A DNA stretch of 64,000 nt from Straminergon stramineum (taxonomy: Eukaryota; Streptophyta; Bryopsida; Hypnales; Calliergonaceae): NCBI GenBank assembly GCA_963920665.1, contig OY987265.1, forward strand, positions 17,551,001 through 17,615,000, given 5' to 3'. Made by a program: the position numbers and the translations under genes. Of this stretch, positions 37,276-49,392 are shown piece by piece (the stretch's first letter is position 1; the number at the start of each line of letters is the position of its first letter). Below the pieces are notes generated by a model. That model did no database searches. It was given only the letters and a program-made list of their open reading frames with translations, and was not told the DNA's origin.

Positions 37276-38226
37276 GGACGCCCTATCAACCCTGCCCAAG
37301 ACCCTCTTTGACTTGATCCGCCATAGTAAGAGCCTCTTTGATGCCCATATGAACCATGTGTAGTTGATCCAGAGTAGTATTGAGAGCCTCCTTGGCTAGA
37401 ACCACCATAGTGTGTCATTCCATGGCTTCCTCCTGTACTTTGAGAGCCAACTCGGGGGGCGTTACCATAATCTGAACCACCTGTCCCATCTCGTGATCCA
37501 CGTGCATTATAGTCATGGTAATAAGACCCATCATATTGCCGACCTTGGTCTTCCACGCTTCGGCGCATGGCCTCCTACATTTGTTGTTGGTACTCAATGT
37601 CTTCCAGATCTTCTTGACGTTCGTGTCTCTCACCAAATGTCACGGGTGTTGAATCATCATCAACATCATCTTCATCTGACCAATCATCTTTAGCATCCTT
37701 CAAGACGACCGAAGGAAGTCCTCCATAGCCTCGATTGGACCACTCCGACATGCAATCGCTTGGTCCAACCCAGTTAGTAGGAATTATGGCTTCTTCACGA
37801 GTTAAATTCTTGACATTGCGCCCTGCAACTGTGCGCCAATCTACTTCTTTATGGAGTACTATCTCCGCCCAAATCATAGCCATGTTCGAATAGTTTATGA
37901 CGTTTGGCTTGGAGCTTGGTAAACTTGATGCAGATGTTATCTCCTCATAGCGGCGAACAAAGTGTTTGCTCTTACATGTGGACATTTGTCCTTCCCAATG
38001 ACGAACTTGCACCTCAACGCTATCACGTGACCATAGTTTGGAGAGGTGCATCATTTTAACGTACTTCTTGCATGTTGTGCAGTCCCATACTTTCTTGGGC
38101 TCCTTTTCTCATCCATGCTCCGCAACGCAAGTTATGTCTGCCCACTCTTTCCAATCCATCTCTTGTGATTTCTCCTTCTTACTTCCTCCACCACTTCCGC
38201 GCGATATGATAACCTCCAAACCTCAA
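37276..38226 (-). pseudogene. Relic related to the 45.4 kb gene: CKKYVKM module plus Gly/Ser/Tyr-rich tail
   Basis: A single minus-strand frame with stops at TGA 38109-38111 and TAG 37575-37577. It reads WDCTTCKKYVKMMHLSKLW, then KHFVRRYEE, then a Trp/Asn segment (VINYSNMAMIWAEIVLHKEV), closely matching the 45.5-45.8 kb product (TCKKYVKMYHIDKLWPRD, KHFVHRSKE, CINYSVASMVYTELILNHKV). An acidic patch (DDWSDEDDVDDDS) and a Gly/Ser/Tyr/Gln-rich, prion-like tail follow (GGSSQGGSQYYSGSTTHGSY). The frame then runs into the CGGACGG array at about 37.27 kb, where the gene seems cut. Both stops are one C-to-T step from CGA and CAG. The function is unknown; the paired Cys and His suggest zinc binding. 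Confidence 0.6.
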
Positions 38227-38639
38227 TTAATAATGAATCGAAAGGATTATAAAGTTTAAATGCAATTTCTGCCCACTTTGGCTACATGTACCAGATGAAA
38301 AGTAAGAATTTGGATTAAAACAAAGTGTACCTACTGTTACTGACAACCAAATCAATCGTAAAAGTGAACACCTTGAGTTTCTGACAACCCAATCAACTCG
38401 AACACGGTTCAAGTAATTAAGAACACTCAAATGAACTCCGTAAAATTCAAGACTTATAAGTTGGGGCAGCCCCTAATCACTCAAACCAATCCAATTAAAA
38501 AAAGATAATACGAAGACAGTCATTCACGCACCAAGTCGGAAGGGGCACGCAGATTCCCGAAGGCATTGGATCACCTACTCTGGAAGGGAAACGATTGTGA
38601 AGAAATGAGCGGTCCGCGCCGCCATTTATGTAGTCGGCA

Positions 38640-39305
38640 CTTTAGGGTATGTGGACGTTGCTGTCCGCATTGGATGGCACGAAGGCAGACGGGCAGATCA
38701 GGCGGTCTGAAATCGCTGTCCGTTGGATCGCACGGTCACCGACAAACAGCAGACGAAGTAGCGCAGACGCAGACGGGAAATGCGGACGGACTCCAGACAA
38801 GCGGACGGAAAATGTGGACGGCGATTGCAGACGCGGGGACGGGCGAACGGAGAGGAGCGTGGGAGGGAGTGTGGGACCGAGGGAGGGAGGGAGGCTATTT
38901 TCAGTTTGGGAGTTCGTGTTTGGTTTAGTATTTATAGCGATCGGGCAGTCGAGCGGACGAATGGACGGAGAGGAGCGTGAGAGGGGAGAGGTGGGCGGGA
39001 CCGCGGGAGGTGTTTTTCAATTTCTGAATTGTTACTTGGGCAGACGGGCGGACAGAGAGGAGTGTGGAAGGGAGAGGTGGGAGGAAGAGGTGGGTGAGAG
39101 GGAGGGAGGCATTTTTGAGTTTGGGAGTTGGTGTTTCGTTCACGGTGGACAGGCTGTCGGGCAAACGGACGAATGGGCGGACGGAGAGGAGCATGGGAGG
39201 GAAGAGGTGGGCGGGAGGGAGGGAGGGAGGAGTTTTTCAATTTCTGAATTGGTGGTTGGGTGGACAGGCGGGAGAGGTGTTTTGAACTATGTGGAGATGG
39301 GTGGA
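38640..39305. repeat. CGGACGG-rich array with a 220 bp tandem duplication
   Basis: Dense GGACGG, GCGGACG and GGGAGG words. From about 38880 two ~220 bp blocks repeat: the marker TTTCTGAATTG occurs at 39021 and 39241, and GTTTGGGAGTT at about 38904 and 39119. Purine-rich GGGAGGGAGGGAGG tracts could form G-quadruplexes. Open frames here (for example 38649-39317) follow from composition. Confidence 0.8.
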
Positions 39306-39329
39306 CGGACAGTTTAGCAAGCAGAGATT

Positions 39330-40340
39330 GCATTACATGGTGAATTAAGAAAAGTAGAGAAATTATTATTAATATGTTATGTCATGAGGTCTTAAATTGA
39401 TACAACTATCAAAAGTGACATCCCAAAGTCTCTTGTTTGAAAAATCATTTGATTTGTAAATAAAGAATTCAAATAAATGTGTAAAGAAATTTTGTTTTAC
39501 ATTGGTGCTTTTGTACAAGTTTGTAATGTCAATTATACTTTTTGACTAATAGCAAAAGAAATTCGATGTTAAGATTGTAACAAAAGCTTTCATGGTTCAA
39601 TTTATAATATTTATTATTCTTTTTCATGCTTTTCAAGGAAAATAATGAATCCCTAAACTTCTAAAGGCCCTACACAGCTACACTCTTGTATGGGACTCTT
39701 GTGATATGTGATCTCAATTAAATGATTTATTTCTAAATTTTTGGTTCAAGATTCTTCACTCAAGAGTTAAATTTTTCAACACGAGATATTCTAAAATGAA
39801 ATTCATTAGTGTAAAAAATCTAAAGTGAAGAAAATGAGAAGCCCAACAATCTAGTATAGCAAGATGGAAGAAAAGATTTCTTGGTGTTACAACGTGCAAT
39901 TTTCGATTTTTTTGGTTTACCTAGTCAAGCTAACCGGAAAATACATATAGGTATCTGGAATTAGCTAAGGAACCATTTAGATCTGAATATGAAGCGGAAA
40001 ATGAGATAGTGGAAAGATCTACTCAATTCAGCTTCCAGGGAGTGAACGGATAGGAGCGGATGTTTGACCGGACAGGGATGGACCGGATACCTTAGACGAA
40101 CCGGATCCGGAACTAGTCAAGATGAGGTGGTAGGGAGTCCAACGACTTTAAAAGAGCTAGAGCTACCTAGATCAAACTCTTTCTCATTTTTGTTTGCCCA
40201 ACGCTATCTATGCTCTATGTTTGCCTCTGCGCTTGTCGATTAGTTTCTCATGACAGTCTTTTGTGCTAGTGTTCGTTGCTAGACTTGTGGTCTTTGAGCG
40301 TTCGAGCTTTAATTACCGGTTGAGACCAGGGAGCGAAAGC
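39330..40340. other. Interval before the gag-like ORF
   Basis: AT-rich until about 40.0 kb, then GC-rich with CCGGATCCGG and ACCGGACAGGG words that resemble the element to its right, so the retroelement probably begins near 40.02 kb. No long terminal repeat could be paired by eye. Confidence 0.4.
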
Positions 40341-40351
40341 GAGAACGAGGT

Positions 40352-42047
40352 GTGCGGCTAGGAGAGACAGTGAGGGAGTATCAGAAAGGGTCCCGAGCAC
40401 ACTCATCCGTGTCCATGCCTCAGCTTAGGAGGAGTAGAGGCAGACAGGCCAGTATACCACCAGTGGAGGTGAAGCTCCGGAAGGTAGTTCCGGTTGTTCC
40501 CTCCACTAAACCAGCCAAGTCCCAACTCATGGAAGATTTAAACTCCATGGGTTGTCTAGGGTTTGTAGAGAACTCTTGGGCAAGCTGTCCAATGAGTTTG
40601 ACAACACTCTGAGAGCCGTTCCACATTTGTGGACGGAAAACGTGTGGAGAACAGCCTATAGTTTCCGCGCGGGAGGGCTAGGAATGGCAAGCTGGAAGGA
40701 TGAGTTCTACCGCAGAAAGTTCGGGGGAGCGGTCAACTCGAAAGACGGATACGCAGTGGATGACTGCATCGATGAGCGGCAATGCTGGCTGCTGAAGTTC
40801 TTAGTTCCAGTCCTTCATCCGGAAAAACCGACGAGGGGACTATCTCCCTCGCCAACACTATTTTTGGCGCTCTGAGAGGAGACCAGAAAGTTGACTGGGC
40901 TCGGATCATTTCCGAGCTGGTCACCCAACTCATAGGAAGAGTGGGGAAGAGTAGGGCCACTTTGGTGTGCCCCTATCTCATGCACCTCTATCATTCTCAC
41001 CAGCTCCTAAGCGCACCAGAGGAGAAGAGGTGGAAGGCTCAGGAAACTCTCCTAAAATACGGAGAATCGGAAACGGATGAAGAGATGGAATCTGGTTCCG
41101 ATCTCGAGGAGAACAGTGAGTCAGAGGAAGAGGACGCGCCAATGCCGTCCATCAAACGACAGAAGACGACCTCTCCCAACAAGCGGGGGACACTGCCCGC
41201 TCGCGACACCCCGGTCCCAGAGGAGAAGCTGGAGGTCGAGAAGATGGTGTCAGAAGAATCGGATCCCGAGGATCCGTTCAGATCACTCGTAAAAACCTTA
41301 TGCGACATACGAGCGGATTGGGAGTTGAAGAGGAAGATCCTGGTAGCAATCGGGAGGATGGTGGGAGCAGCACCCGACCGAGAGCTACCGGAAAAGGTAG
41401 CGGGTTGTATCTCTGATCCGGTCGAAGCCCGGAAGCAAGAAGCAGAGATCCGCCGATTACAAAAGGAGGTGGATCGGATGAAGACGGAGATCCTGGTGCA
41501 CAAGGAGAACTTCACAGCCACCAAGTCTATTGCAGAGGACGCTCGGCAGATGATGGAGCAAGTGAAGGCCATGTTCGAGGAGACCAAAACAGCCCTCACC
41601 AAAGCAAAGTTGTTTGACGAGCGGGTGCACGAGGAGAAGAAGCTATCCGGTTCTCGGATGGTGAGGATTCTCAACGACTTTGTCGAGCAGGTAGAAGTGG
41701 CAATGAAGGAGGCACGGAAGGCAGCGGACCGAATGGAGGAGAGTACCCGGATACTGTCGGGAGCAACTTGCTCTCGCGGTATTCGACTCTCAGATATCTC
41801 TCTCCCGGATTCGTTCCTGGAAGTGAAAGCAAGAGAGGGGAAGGATACGACCCCCAAGTCCAAGAGAACGACCCAGGCCGGCACGCCTGGAACCGCCATC
41901 GACTTGGACTCACCACTCGCGTCCACAGAAGGCAATCCGGTTCCTCGACCTCAAGAGGTAGAAAGGAGTCGGAACCTAAACGATGTTTTCGAGCAGATGG
42001 ACCCGGGAGCGGATAGTGCGACCATCGGATCGCGAATAGAGGCTTAG
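40352..42047 (+). pseudogene. Gag-like ORF of a plant retroelement (Athila-like), frameshifted
   Basis: Three overlapping frames (40352-40612, 40552-40875, 40782-42047) form one protein; shifts lie near 40.56 and 40.85 kb. Around the second shift the text resembles the N-terminal domain of plant Athila-like ORFs ('putative plant transposon protein'): GLGMASWKDEFYRRKFGG, CWLLKFLVPVLHP, then TISLANTIFGALRG and KVDWARIISELV. An acidic linker (ESGSDLEENSESEEEDAP) follows, then a coiled coil of ~150 residues (41.40-41.75 kb, heptads rich in Glu/Lys/Met) and a low-complexity tail. Codon use and GC content are clearly higher than in the flanks, pointing to a more recent insertion. No protease, reverse transcriptase or integrase is present, so it is non-autonomous or a fragment. 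Confidence 0.6.
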
Positions 42048-44660
42048 GATGTACAAAGTAGGTAGAGTAGAAACGGATACGGAAACTGTTCCGATCCAGT
42101 TGGGAGTAGGTAGGACCGGAAAGTTCGATCAAGATGGCGGCGGAACTTTCGTGAGTTTTCCCGCCCATTTGTAACTTTTTGAAATGTATATAGTCAGCGC
42201 CCGCGAGGGACACTGGGAGTCTTCTTTTTGCAATTTCTGTTGTACCTTTGTATGCGCTCTGTTGTTGTGTGTGTCTCCCAAGCTTGGTAGGTTTGCACGA
42301 TGTGGAGTTAGGAAGGCGTAAGGCAGATTTGTGATTAGATTTCTCCCCTTAGTGCGATAGTTTCCAATCTTTAGTGTGTATGCAGGTTGTGTAAGTGTTG
42401 GGAGTGTATTTCAATGCCTCAGCAAGATCTAGGGTTTTAAAGTTCTGGGTGAGATAGCCGCTGTTAGGCTAGGCGAATAGGGAGGGTATCCTTAGTCGCA
42501 CTAGAACTCCTGGACGGGTAGTCCGGTTGAGTGTCCGATCTTCTGAGAGGTCTTACCACCTTAGTTGGTAAATGGAATGATCCTAGTTACTGTTGGAACG
42601 GACGAGTACACTTGTAACCACCTAGCTTCACACGGGTAGGATCTGGCATTGAGGTTGTTGTAGTAAGAACGGATTGTACGGGGGATCTCTGTGTGACTTG
42701 CATTCCGGATTGATGTCGGGAGTGTTGTGAGGGATCAAACTGGATTCAAGTTAGTTAGGAGAGGAAGGGAGAAAATAGTGGGTCTTCAACCACTATAATC
42801 CACTGAAGGAGTGGTGGGCCTACCACTCAGAAACCCAAGCGGCGAACCCTCTGATGGTCCAATAGAGGCAAAACTAAACCGGAAGAGTGTAGAGGAGGTA
42901 CAGGAACCAGCCGGAGCGGATTGGTTCAGAGTAGTACCAGGAGTGGAATTGTTTAGGTCTTGGAGATTGGGAGAATTGGGGTAACCGGAGGATTAAAGAA
43001 TTAGATGGGAAGTAATCCGGTCCTAATTCTCTTGGTGGTTGTTTGTTTCCGGTTTTAGATCTAGAATCGGAAAGGAAGTTTTAGAGGGTGAGAGAGAGCT
43101 TACTCGCCCAAATCAAGTAAATACTTCACAGAATCTTGTGGGTTCGATCTTTAGAGTCACTTCGTTATGCTCTAGAGTGATTTTTGTAAGCATATTAGGG
43201 AATTTACTTATCCTGTGCTGCAATACTTGGGCTTACTTTAAATGCAAATACCATGCGCAATGTATGTACTGAAAGTTTTCAAGATGACAAGATAACTCAA
43301 TTAACTTTTATACTAGTCTAGTATAAATTCCTATGGTTAAATATGCCCAAAAATCAATTTTTAAAATTTTTGTCTCTTTGCATTCGAAATGGTAGTTTTG
43401 AGTGATATTTGATGGGAAAAAAAGCATGAAGGCTTTAGGGGTTTTAGATTTTAGAAAATCCTAGGCCTACATAACTACATAACTAACATAAGCATGGTTG
43501 TTCGGCCGAACAACTCGACAACATGACGAACACGACGTCCAACACACCTAGTAGACCCCCTTGTCCGTCTAATAAAGTCAACTTTAAGGTTGACTTTCAA
43601 ATAAAACACTTTCTATTTCCAATCTTGACATATTTGAGTTTCATTTTATTGAAGTGTCTCAATTTAATAATCACTTATTCCTTTCTTAATTATGGATCAT
43701 AAATAAAATGAGATTTCAAATTATCTCTGTTGTTAGGATAAGGCTTTATTCGTCAAAATTGTCATGTATACACGACACTCGTCTTGTACGACACGCAACA
43801 TCAAACGAACAACTCGACACCCAACCCTAAAATGTGTTCGACAGAACAACCTTGAACATAAGCAATTCAATCAATATTGTAAATTTATAATTTAAAAGAT
43901 ATGATATTATGATCCTTTCTATATAATCATTTGTAAAAAAGTTTTGAGATGAAACACACTTGTAATCATTGAAGTATGACCATTTCTAATTTCTTGTAAT
44001 TGAAAACTCATCATATTTGAAGCTCAATCCCATTGTACATTACCTAAGCTCTAATATTTTGGGGTTGTGATCAATTTATGATCGGTTTACAATTTAGGAT
44101 GCACACAAGTATACATAGGTATAAGAGTCAAAGTGTGTATGATATGAATTTTCAATTCATTTTGTTGTATAAATGCTTACTTTAATCTTGTTTACAACAT
44201 TTCACATTACATTAAAATGCTTGAATCATTTTAGCACCATCCCATACATTCAATAAATGTTATAATAGAATAATGAGATAATATAATTTCTTTTAGTATA
44301 TTCATAATTTCATATTGGTGTTCTAAACTATGAATACATTCGACAACAAAAATTGAAGACACACTCTAAGTTATAATTGAATGTTCCACATTTATTTAAT
44401 GGTTCATAATAAAGTGATAATTGAGGTGCTAAATCTTAAGAAAAATTGAAACCTACATGAGTAACATACTAACATGAGTACATGACAAAGTAAGAAAGGT
44501 CTAGTGGTCTACATCTGCATTATATTGTCATGATTGCATTCCAAATTGCAAAGGAATTATAGTCTCATAGGTAAAACATATTCCACACATCGCATCAATA
44601 ATTTTGAAAATTCGTGTAATGTTATAAATTCAATATGTACAATTGAGGGTTGTATAATTC
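42048..44660. other. Retroelement 3' region, then AT-rich intergenic DNA
   Basis: From 42.05 to about 43.15 kb the GC-rich, CCGG/CGGA-rich texture of the gag-like element continues without an ORF over 80 codons, probably its untranslated part. After 43.25 kb the DNA is AT-rich. Two clusters of ACGAACA/CGACA words (43.50-43.55 and 43.77-43.84 kb, including GTTCGGCCGAAC) share a motif. No gene seen. Confidence 0.45.
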
Positions 44661-44675
44661 TGATTTTTTTTGGAG

Positions 44676-44710
44676 GGTTAGGGTTTAGGGTTTAGGGTAT
44701 AGGGTTTGGA
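44676..44710 (+). repeat. Interstitial telomere-like repeat
   Basis: About four to five units of TTTAGGG, some imperfect, between 44676 and 44710. This is the canonical plant telomere repeat and the best taxonomic hint in the window. It is too short to be a chromosome end. Confidence 0.8.
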
Positions 44711-44914
44711 CTTTGGAGAGCATCTTTAAATGTGGGAAGGAATATCTGGAATTACCTTTTCTTACATTAATACTACATTGGATACTTCTAGCATTCAAGA
44801 ATATTTTTTGAACATGAATCTATCCTTCTCAGAATTCAATGCTTTAGGACTGCCAGCGGACTAACGTTAGGTGGGGTCCCCAGCGAGGTGAACAGTGCTG
44901 CCTCTCGTTGGTCG

Positions 44915-45140
44915 GCGAGGGCGGACGGCTAGGTCCACCATTTATGCAAACGGGGATGATGGACGGCTTGAGCGGACGGGATGGTCCGGGAACGGCCCGC
45001 GGTCAGGATTGGCGGAGGGGAGGTCCAGTCGCGGTTTGGAGCGGACAGATAGCTACCCATCTGCCAATCCCAGCGGTCGCTCGGCATTCGCTGCGGTGGA
45101 CGGCAGGTCCGGGTTCGCTTCAGGGCGGACGTTTATTAGG
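44915..45140. repeat. CGGACGG-type array upstream of the RING gene
   Basis: Words such as GCGGACGG, GATGGACGG, GAGCGGACGG, GAGCGGACAG and GGCGGACG recur over ~225 bp, 250 bp before the start of the gene at 45.39 kb. The cluster at 49.13 kb on the other side of that gene has the complementary strand orientation (CGTCCGCC), so the pair is inverted. Confidence 0.7.
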
Positions 45141-45388
45141 TTTGGTGGCGGATGGGTATATGGGGGGACGGCCTCCTCATTTGCTCTCACTTCTACTCTC
45201 CTTCGACGCCACGTTGGATGTGCTACTGCTACTTCATGTGTCAATTGCTCCTACAAGGTGGAGAGTGGGGGTCCTTGAGCTTTTGTTACTATTGTTGATT
45301 TACGTTGTTACTTATTTACACACATCTCACGGTACTCACGTGCTGTAGTACCATTTTTTGAAGGGCTCAAAAATTCAAATCATCTATC

Positions 45389-48300
45389 ATGACTGATCAA
45401 GGTGTTCCTACCAACGACGAGAGGACTTCAGGAGGTGAAAAAGAGAAGGGGACTAAAGCGAAGGGGGTCCCTCATGGGCTTCACTATGAGATTTTAGATG
45501 ACCCAAACATCAAAGCAGAGAGCGGTTGGGAGGAGGAGGAAGGGGAATATTGGACCTTCAAAACATGCAAGAAGTATGTTAAAATGTACCACATTGACAA
45601 GTTGTGGCCTCGGGATTGCCACGTGGTGCATACACATGGTTTTTGTTGTAAGCTACGTAATTGCAACAATAAGCATTTTGTGCATCGATCGAAGGAGGTG
45701 TGGTGGGCGCTATTTGGGGACAAGCCAAGGAGTAAGGGATGCATAAATTACAGTGTGGCATCCATGGTGTATACTGAACTCATTTTAAACCACAAGGTAG
45801 ATTGGAGCACTTATCCATCCAAGGTGGATTCTCCACTTTTACTACAACCCAATCAAAAAGACATTCCCGATCTGTACGATTCTCAGGCAGAACCAAGTGA
45901 ACCAACAAAGACTCCAAAAGTATTAAAAAATACTACAACACGTACAACAAAGGTCTTCGAGGTTTTAGGTGATGCAATACAATTAAGGCTCGCAAAAGTG
46001 GCACAACCTTGCACGGAAGTGAGCAATGTCTCCTCGGGAGGTGTGGACGGAGAGGTTTTTGTAACTCCTCCAATGTGCTTCACATCCACACCGAATGTAA
46101 TAACATTGGGTGAACAAAGCATGGCTCCAAGAAAGGAAACTACAATGAATGAAACAACCTAAGGTGGTCTAGACATGGCTGCAAATAAAGAAACACTGGT
46201 AGAAGAACGAGGGTCACCTTTTTCGCCAAATGGAGAGGTCAATGAGGACCAACTTGCAAGGACCAATGCTAGAATTCAGGGTTACATAGATAGTAAAGCT
46301 CTTGAAAGCTTGGTGGAATATGCAACTCCGATTTCTCAGCTGCCAACGACGCCAAGGTGAAGCCAAACATTGAGCCCAATTCGAATGTTGAGTTCGCATC
46401 AAAATGTAAGCGTGAGTCGAAGGTTGAGCCCAAGACAAATATTAAGTACAAGAACTGTCAGGCATCCACATTTGGCAACTTTAAGCTCAGTGCAATTGGA
46501 GATTCTTTGTTCCATACCCATCGCCAATCAATTGGAAAAGTTGTTAGAATGTTGTATTTATTGGCGAGTACTAGTAGAACAACATCTTGATTTTAATCCT
46601 AAAAATGAGGCAGGCAGCTCTAGTCAGCCCGCAGGAAAAGGTGGATGGGGTACTATTTCGCAATCCGCATACAGATTGAGAACTTCAACTCAAATGGTAG
46701 CTGAAATTACTCCTTGGGTTAGAGACGTGGCAGAGGAATTTTCAAAAATGGCACCTGAATTGTTGACTAGTGCCTTGGCTTTTTGCAATTTCACCGAGGA
46801 AGTGGCACCAATTCTTGAAGGTGGCGTGATGAACTTAAAAAGTTTGATGGCCTTAGAGGAAGACATTCATCAGCTAAAGATGAAGTGTGAGGACTTGGAA
46901 ATAAAGTTGCAGTTGTCGCAGAAAAACATAGAGCAGGAACGTTATAACAAGGTTGTTCAAAGAAAGCGCATCGAAGAATTGGAGCTCAAAGAAGAAGAGT
47001 TGAAGAGGGGTAGGCCTACCATGGACTCCGTGATCATTCCATTTGTGCAAGAAAGCCAAGAGAGCGATCAACTCTCTCTTCCTTTTGAGAAGGCAAAAGC
47101 GGTGGAGGCATCCATCATCTTGAATTTGGATGAGGTTGGGAATGACAAGAAATGTAAAGAAGCAGTACGGACTATTATTCCTAATGTTTCCCGTACATTG
47201 CAAGATGCTTCGACCAAAACGAAAGGCAGTGAGGTGGAGGAGCTACAGTTGAAATTAGATGAAGCAATTCAAGAGAAAATCCTTGTTGAAGTGGAGTTGG
47301 ACCGATTTAAAAAAATCATGGGCATGGAGGAATGCATGCCAAAGAGCGGATTAGAGTCTCGATGGTTGGCATGGGTACAAAAACTCCAAGACAAACCCTC
47401 TGCAGTATCTCGAGCAATGAAAGGGCTTATGAAATTGGCAATGAAGTCGGATGAAGAATGCAATGCCGTGGAGAACTCTTTGCTTCGGTTCAAGAAAGTG
47501 TTTGATGAACATTCAAGGGGTTCCACCGAAATTACATGTTGGGGGGACGTGGATGACATGTTGGGGGGACATGGATGACATGTTGGAGCGATTGAACCAC
47601 GCAAAGAAGGACCATGTTGCACACATCAATTGGGCCTTGGAAGTAGAGGAAGGGTGGGTCCCTTACAACACGCTTTCAACGCACATCAAGGAGAAAGAGA
47701 AGACAGTAGTGTATGCTTACGATCCAACCCCAGGAATCTTGAAGAGTCATTGTAGCCTTTGCCAAGGTCCTTTTGGCCCTGCAGGAGCCCTGACCATGGG
47801 CCAATGTCGCCACACTTTTCACGTGACATGCATTGTGAAAGCATCACTCATTCATTCGGTTTGTGCCGAGTGTTGTTCTCCTCTGAGCCCTTAGTTCTAT
47901 GAAATGCTTGGGATCTTGGAAGATATGCCCCCTGGCCATGAATACAACCAATGGACCCTTCTTCTTGATCAAGGGCCACACCAGTTCCAAAATTTCTTGC
48001 ATTGGGGGCAACCTCTCACGTGGGATTCAATTGATTGCCGACATGGATTGTATGAGGAGTCTGGAGAGCCAGTGGATCCTTTCATGTGGATGACCGTCAA
48101 TAGAGAGGTGGAGTTGCAGGCCATGGATATTGAAGATGGCGAGGCTCATGAAAAAGGGCCCAAAAAAACTTAGGGAGAGGTGGAGCATGCTCAAGAGTTC
48201 AATGAGCAATACGGGGCTTATAATCACACTTTGATTGGTAGGGCCCTTTTCTTGTCAAAGTTGGAAGAAGCTGCCAAAGCTCGTGCTCTTGTTGAAATAG

Positions 48301-48725
48301 ATGGGGAAACAACTATAGGGCATTCATTTGTGGAGGTAGCTGGGGCATTTGACAAGAGGATAGGTGACATTATAGCTGAATGGAGGGGGTTTCTATTGGC
48401 CGATTTTTGACCAATAGGGTTATCCATCGAAGCTAATGACGAATAGGTCAATGTGTTCGTAGATCGAGTGGATGCTGCGTTGAGGGCCTTGAAGGTTGAA
48501 GAAGTAGATTTGTCTCCAAAGCAAACTTCAAAACGGAAGAGAGAGGATGACGATGATGATGACCACTCTCCGGAAACCAAATGACAGTTTTCAGCGGTTG
48601 ACATGGAGGTTAGATCCAGAGGAGGTGTTGTCTACAGTCCTTGGCCAAATACTTGACGAATGAGTGCAAGACTTTTGGCTAAGAAGGGGCCATCTCACGA
48701 TTTAGGAGAGAGTAGTGGTTCTTAA
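45389..48725 (+). pseudogene. Unknown-family gene: CKKYVKM module, coiled coils, RING-H2 finger
   Basis: The ATG at 45389 opens a frame that, allowing for stops and two or three frame changes, runs to TAA 48723. Parts: acidic/basic start; the FKTCKKYVKMYHIDKLWPRD module with FCCKLRNCNNKHFVHRS (45.56-45.68 kb); a Thr/Ser linker; a long helical region (46.5-47.5 kb; DIHQLKMKCEDLEIKLQ, EVEELQLKLDEAIQEKILVE); a RING-H2 finger at 47.75-47.88 kb (CSLC, then CRHTFHVTC, then CAEC); then a Trp-rich stretch (EYNQWTLLLDQGP) and a Lys/Asp-rich nuclear-looking tail (SKRKREDDDDDDH). Stops: TAA 46160, TAG 47892, TAG 48171, TGA 48408, TAG ~48444, TGA 48582 and one near 48656; frame changes near 46.36-46.49 and 47.57 kb. 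RING fingers usually mean E3 ubiquitin ligase, but with no recognised partner domain this is only a class label. Confidence 0.6.
47535..47588 (+). repeat. 24 bp tandem duplication causing a frame change
   Basis: ACATGTTGGGGGGAC(G/A)TGGATG occurs twice in direct succession, partly a third time. The upstream frame ends just after it (TGA near 47576) and the RING part continues in another frame, so the duplication or a slip in its G6 runs broke the gene. Confidence 0.65.
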
Positions 48726-49120
48726 ATATAAGAGAGGCTTTCCTTATTTTATTATTTTTAATAGTATAGAAGTATACCAGCGAGTGTGGCTTGAATGTTA
48801 TAAGGGTTGAGTACTACTAGTAATTCATTGTATTCATGATGAATTTTGATTTGTTTTGAAGTTCTTTATATATCCAAATATGAAATATCAATATATATAT
48901 CTTTGAATGAATCATTTGTTTTTCTTTCTTTTAAATTCATGCTATTATGATTTATCAAGGACACCTTTTTGTGAAGTATGTTATTTTCATGCTGATCTAG
49001 AAATTTAAAATTATAAGACCCTTTGACAAAACCATAATTTTCTGAAATCTCCTCATTCCATCGATAAATCCATATTATTTCCCACCTCTCTTGAAGCATG
49101 GAACATTTGAACACAACCTA
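48726..49120. other. AT-rich intergenic interval
   Basis: No gene seen. Likely 3' flank of the RING gene. Confidence 0.45.
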
Positions 49121-49124
49121 CCCC

Positions 49125-49392
49125 ACCCATCCATTCGTCCGCCTAAATTGCTCATCCGCCCGTCCGTCCTAAACCACCCGTCCGCCCTAAACCACCCATC
49201 CGCTCGACCTCCCGTCCGCCCGACCTCCCGTTGGCCCATCCACCCGTTCGCAATATCTGTCCGCTCGTCCGCCTATCTTCGCGTCACTCCATGCGCTTGT
49301 CCACATTGTCCGTTTGCTTGACCCCCGTGTGCTCGACCGCCCATCCGGTGGATCGTCCATTCGCCCGACCGCCTGTCTGCCGCGGAATCAAC
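49125..49392. repeat. CGTCCGCC array (inverted orientation)
   Basis: Words CGTCCGCC, CCCGTCCG, CCATCCG and CGACCTCCCG repeat at 8-15 bp intervals. It is the complement of the GGACGG clusters at 36.7, 38.6 and 44.9 kb. It sits between the RING gene and the hAT gene, about 300 bp before the latter. Confidence 0.75.

Noticed and set aside
38649..39317. 222-codon open frame
   Set aside because: It follows from the GGACGG/GGGAGG repeat composition, which opens frames on both strands.
41039..41935. 298-codon minus-strand frame
   Set aside because: Antisense shadow of the gag-like ORF; Ser-rich and without a domain.
40020..43150. LTR pair bounding the gag-like element
   Set aside because: By eye the 40.1-40.35 kb and 42.05-42.35 kb stretches do not align, so no LTR is claimed.
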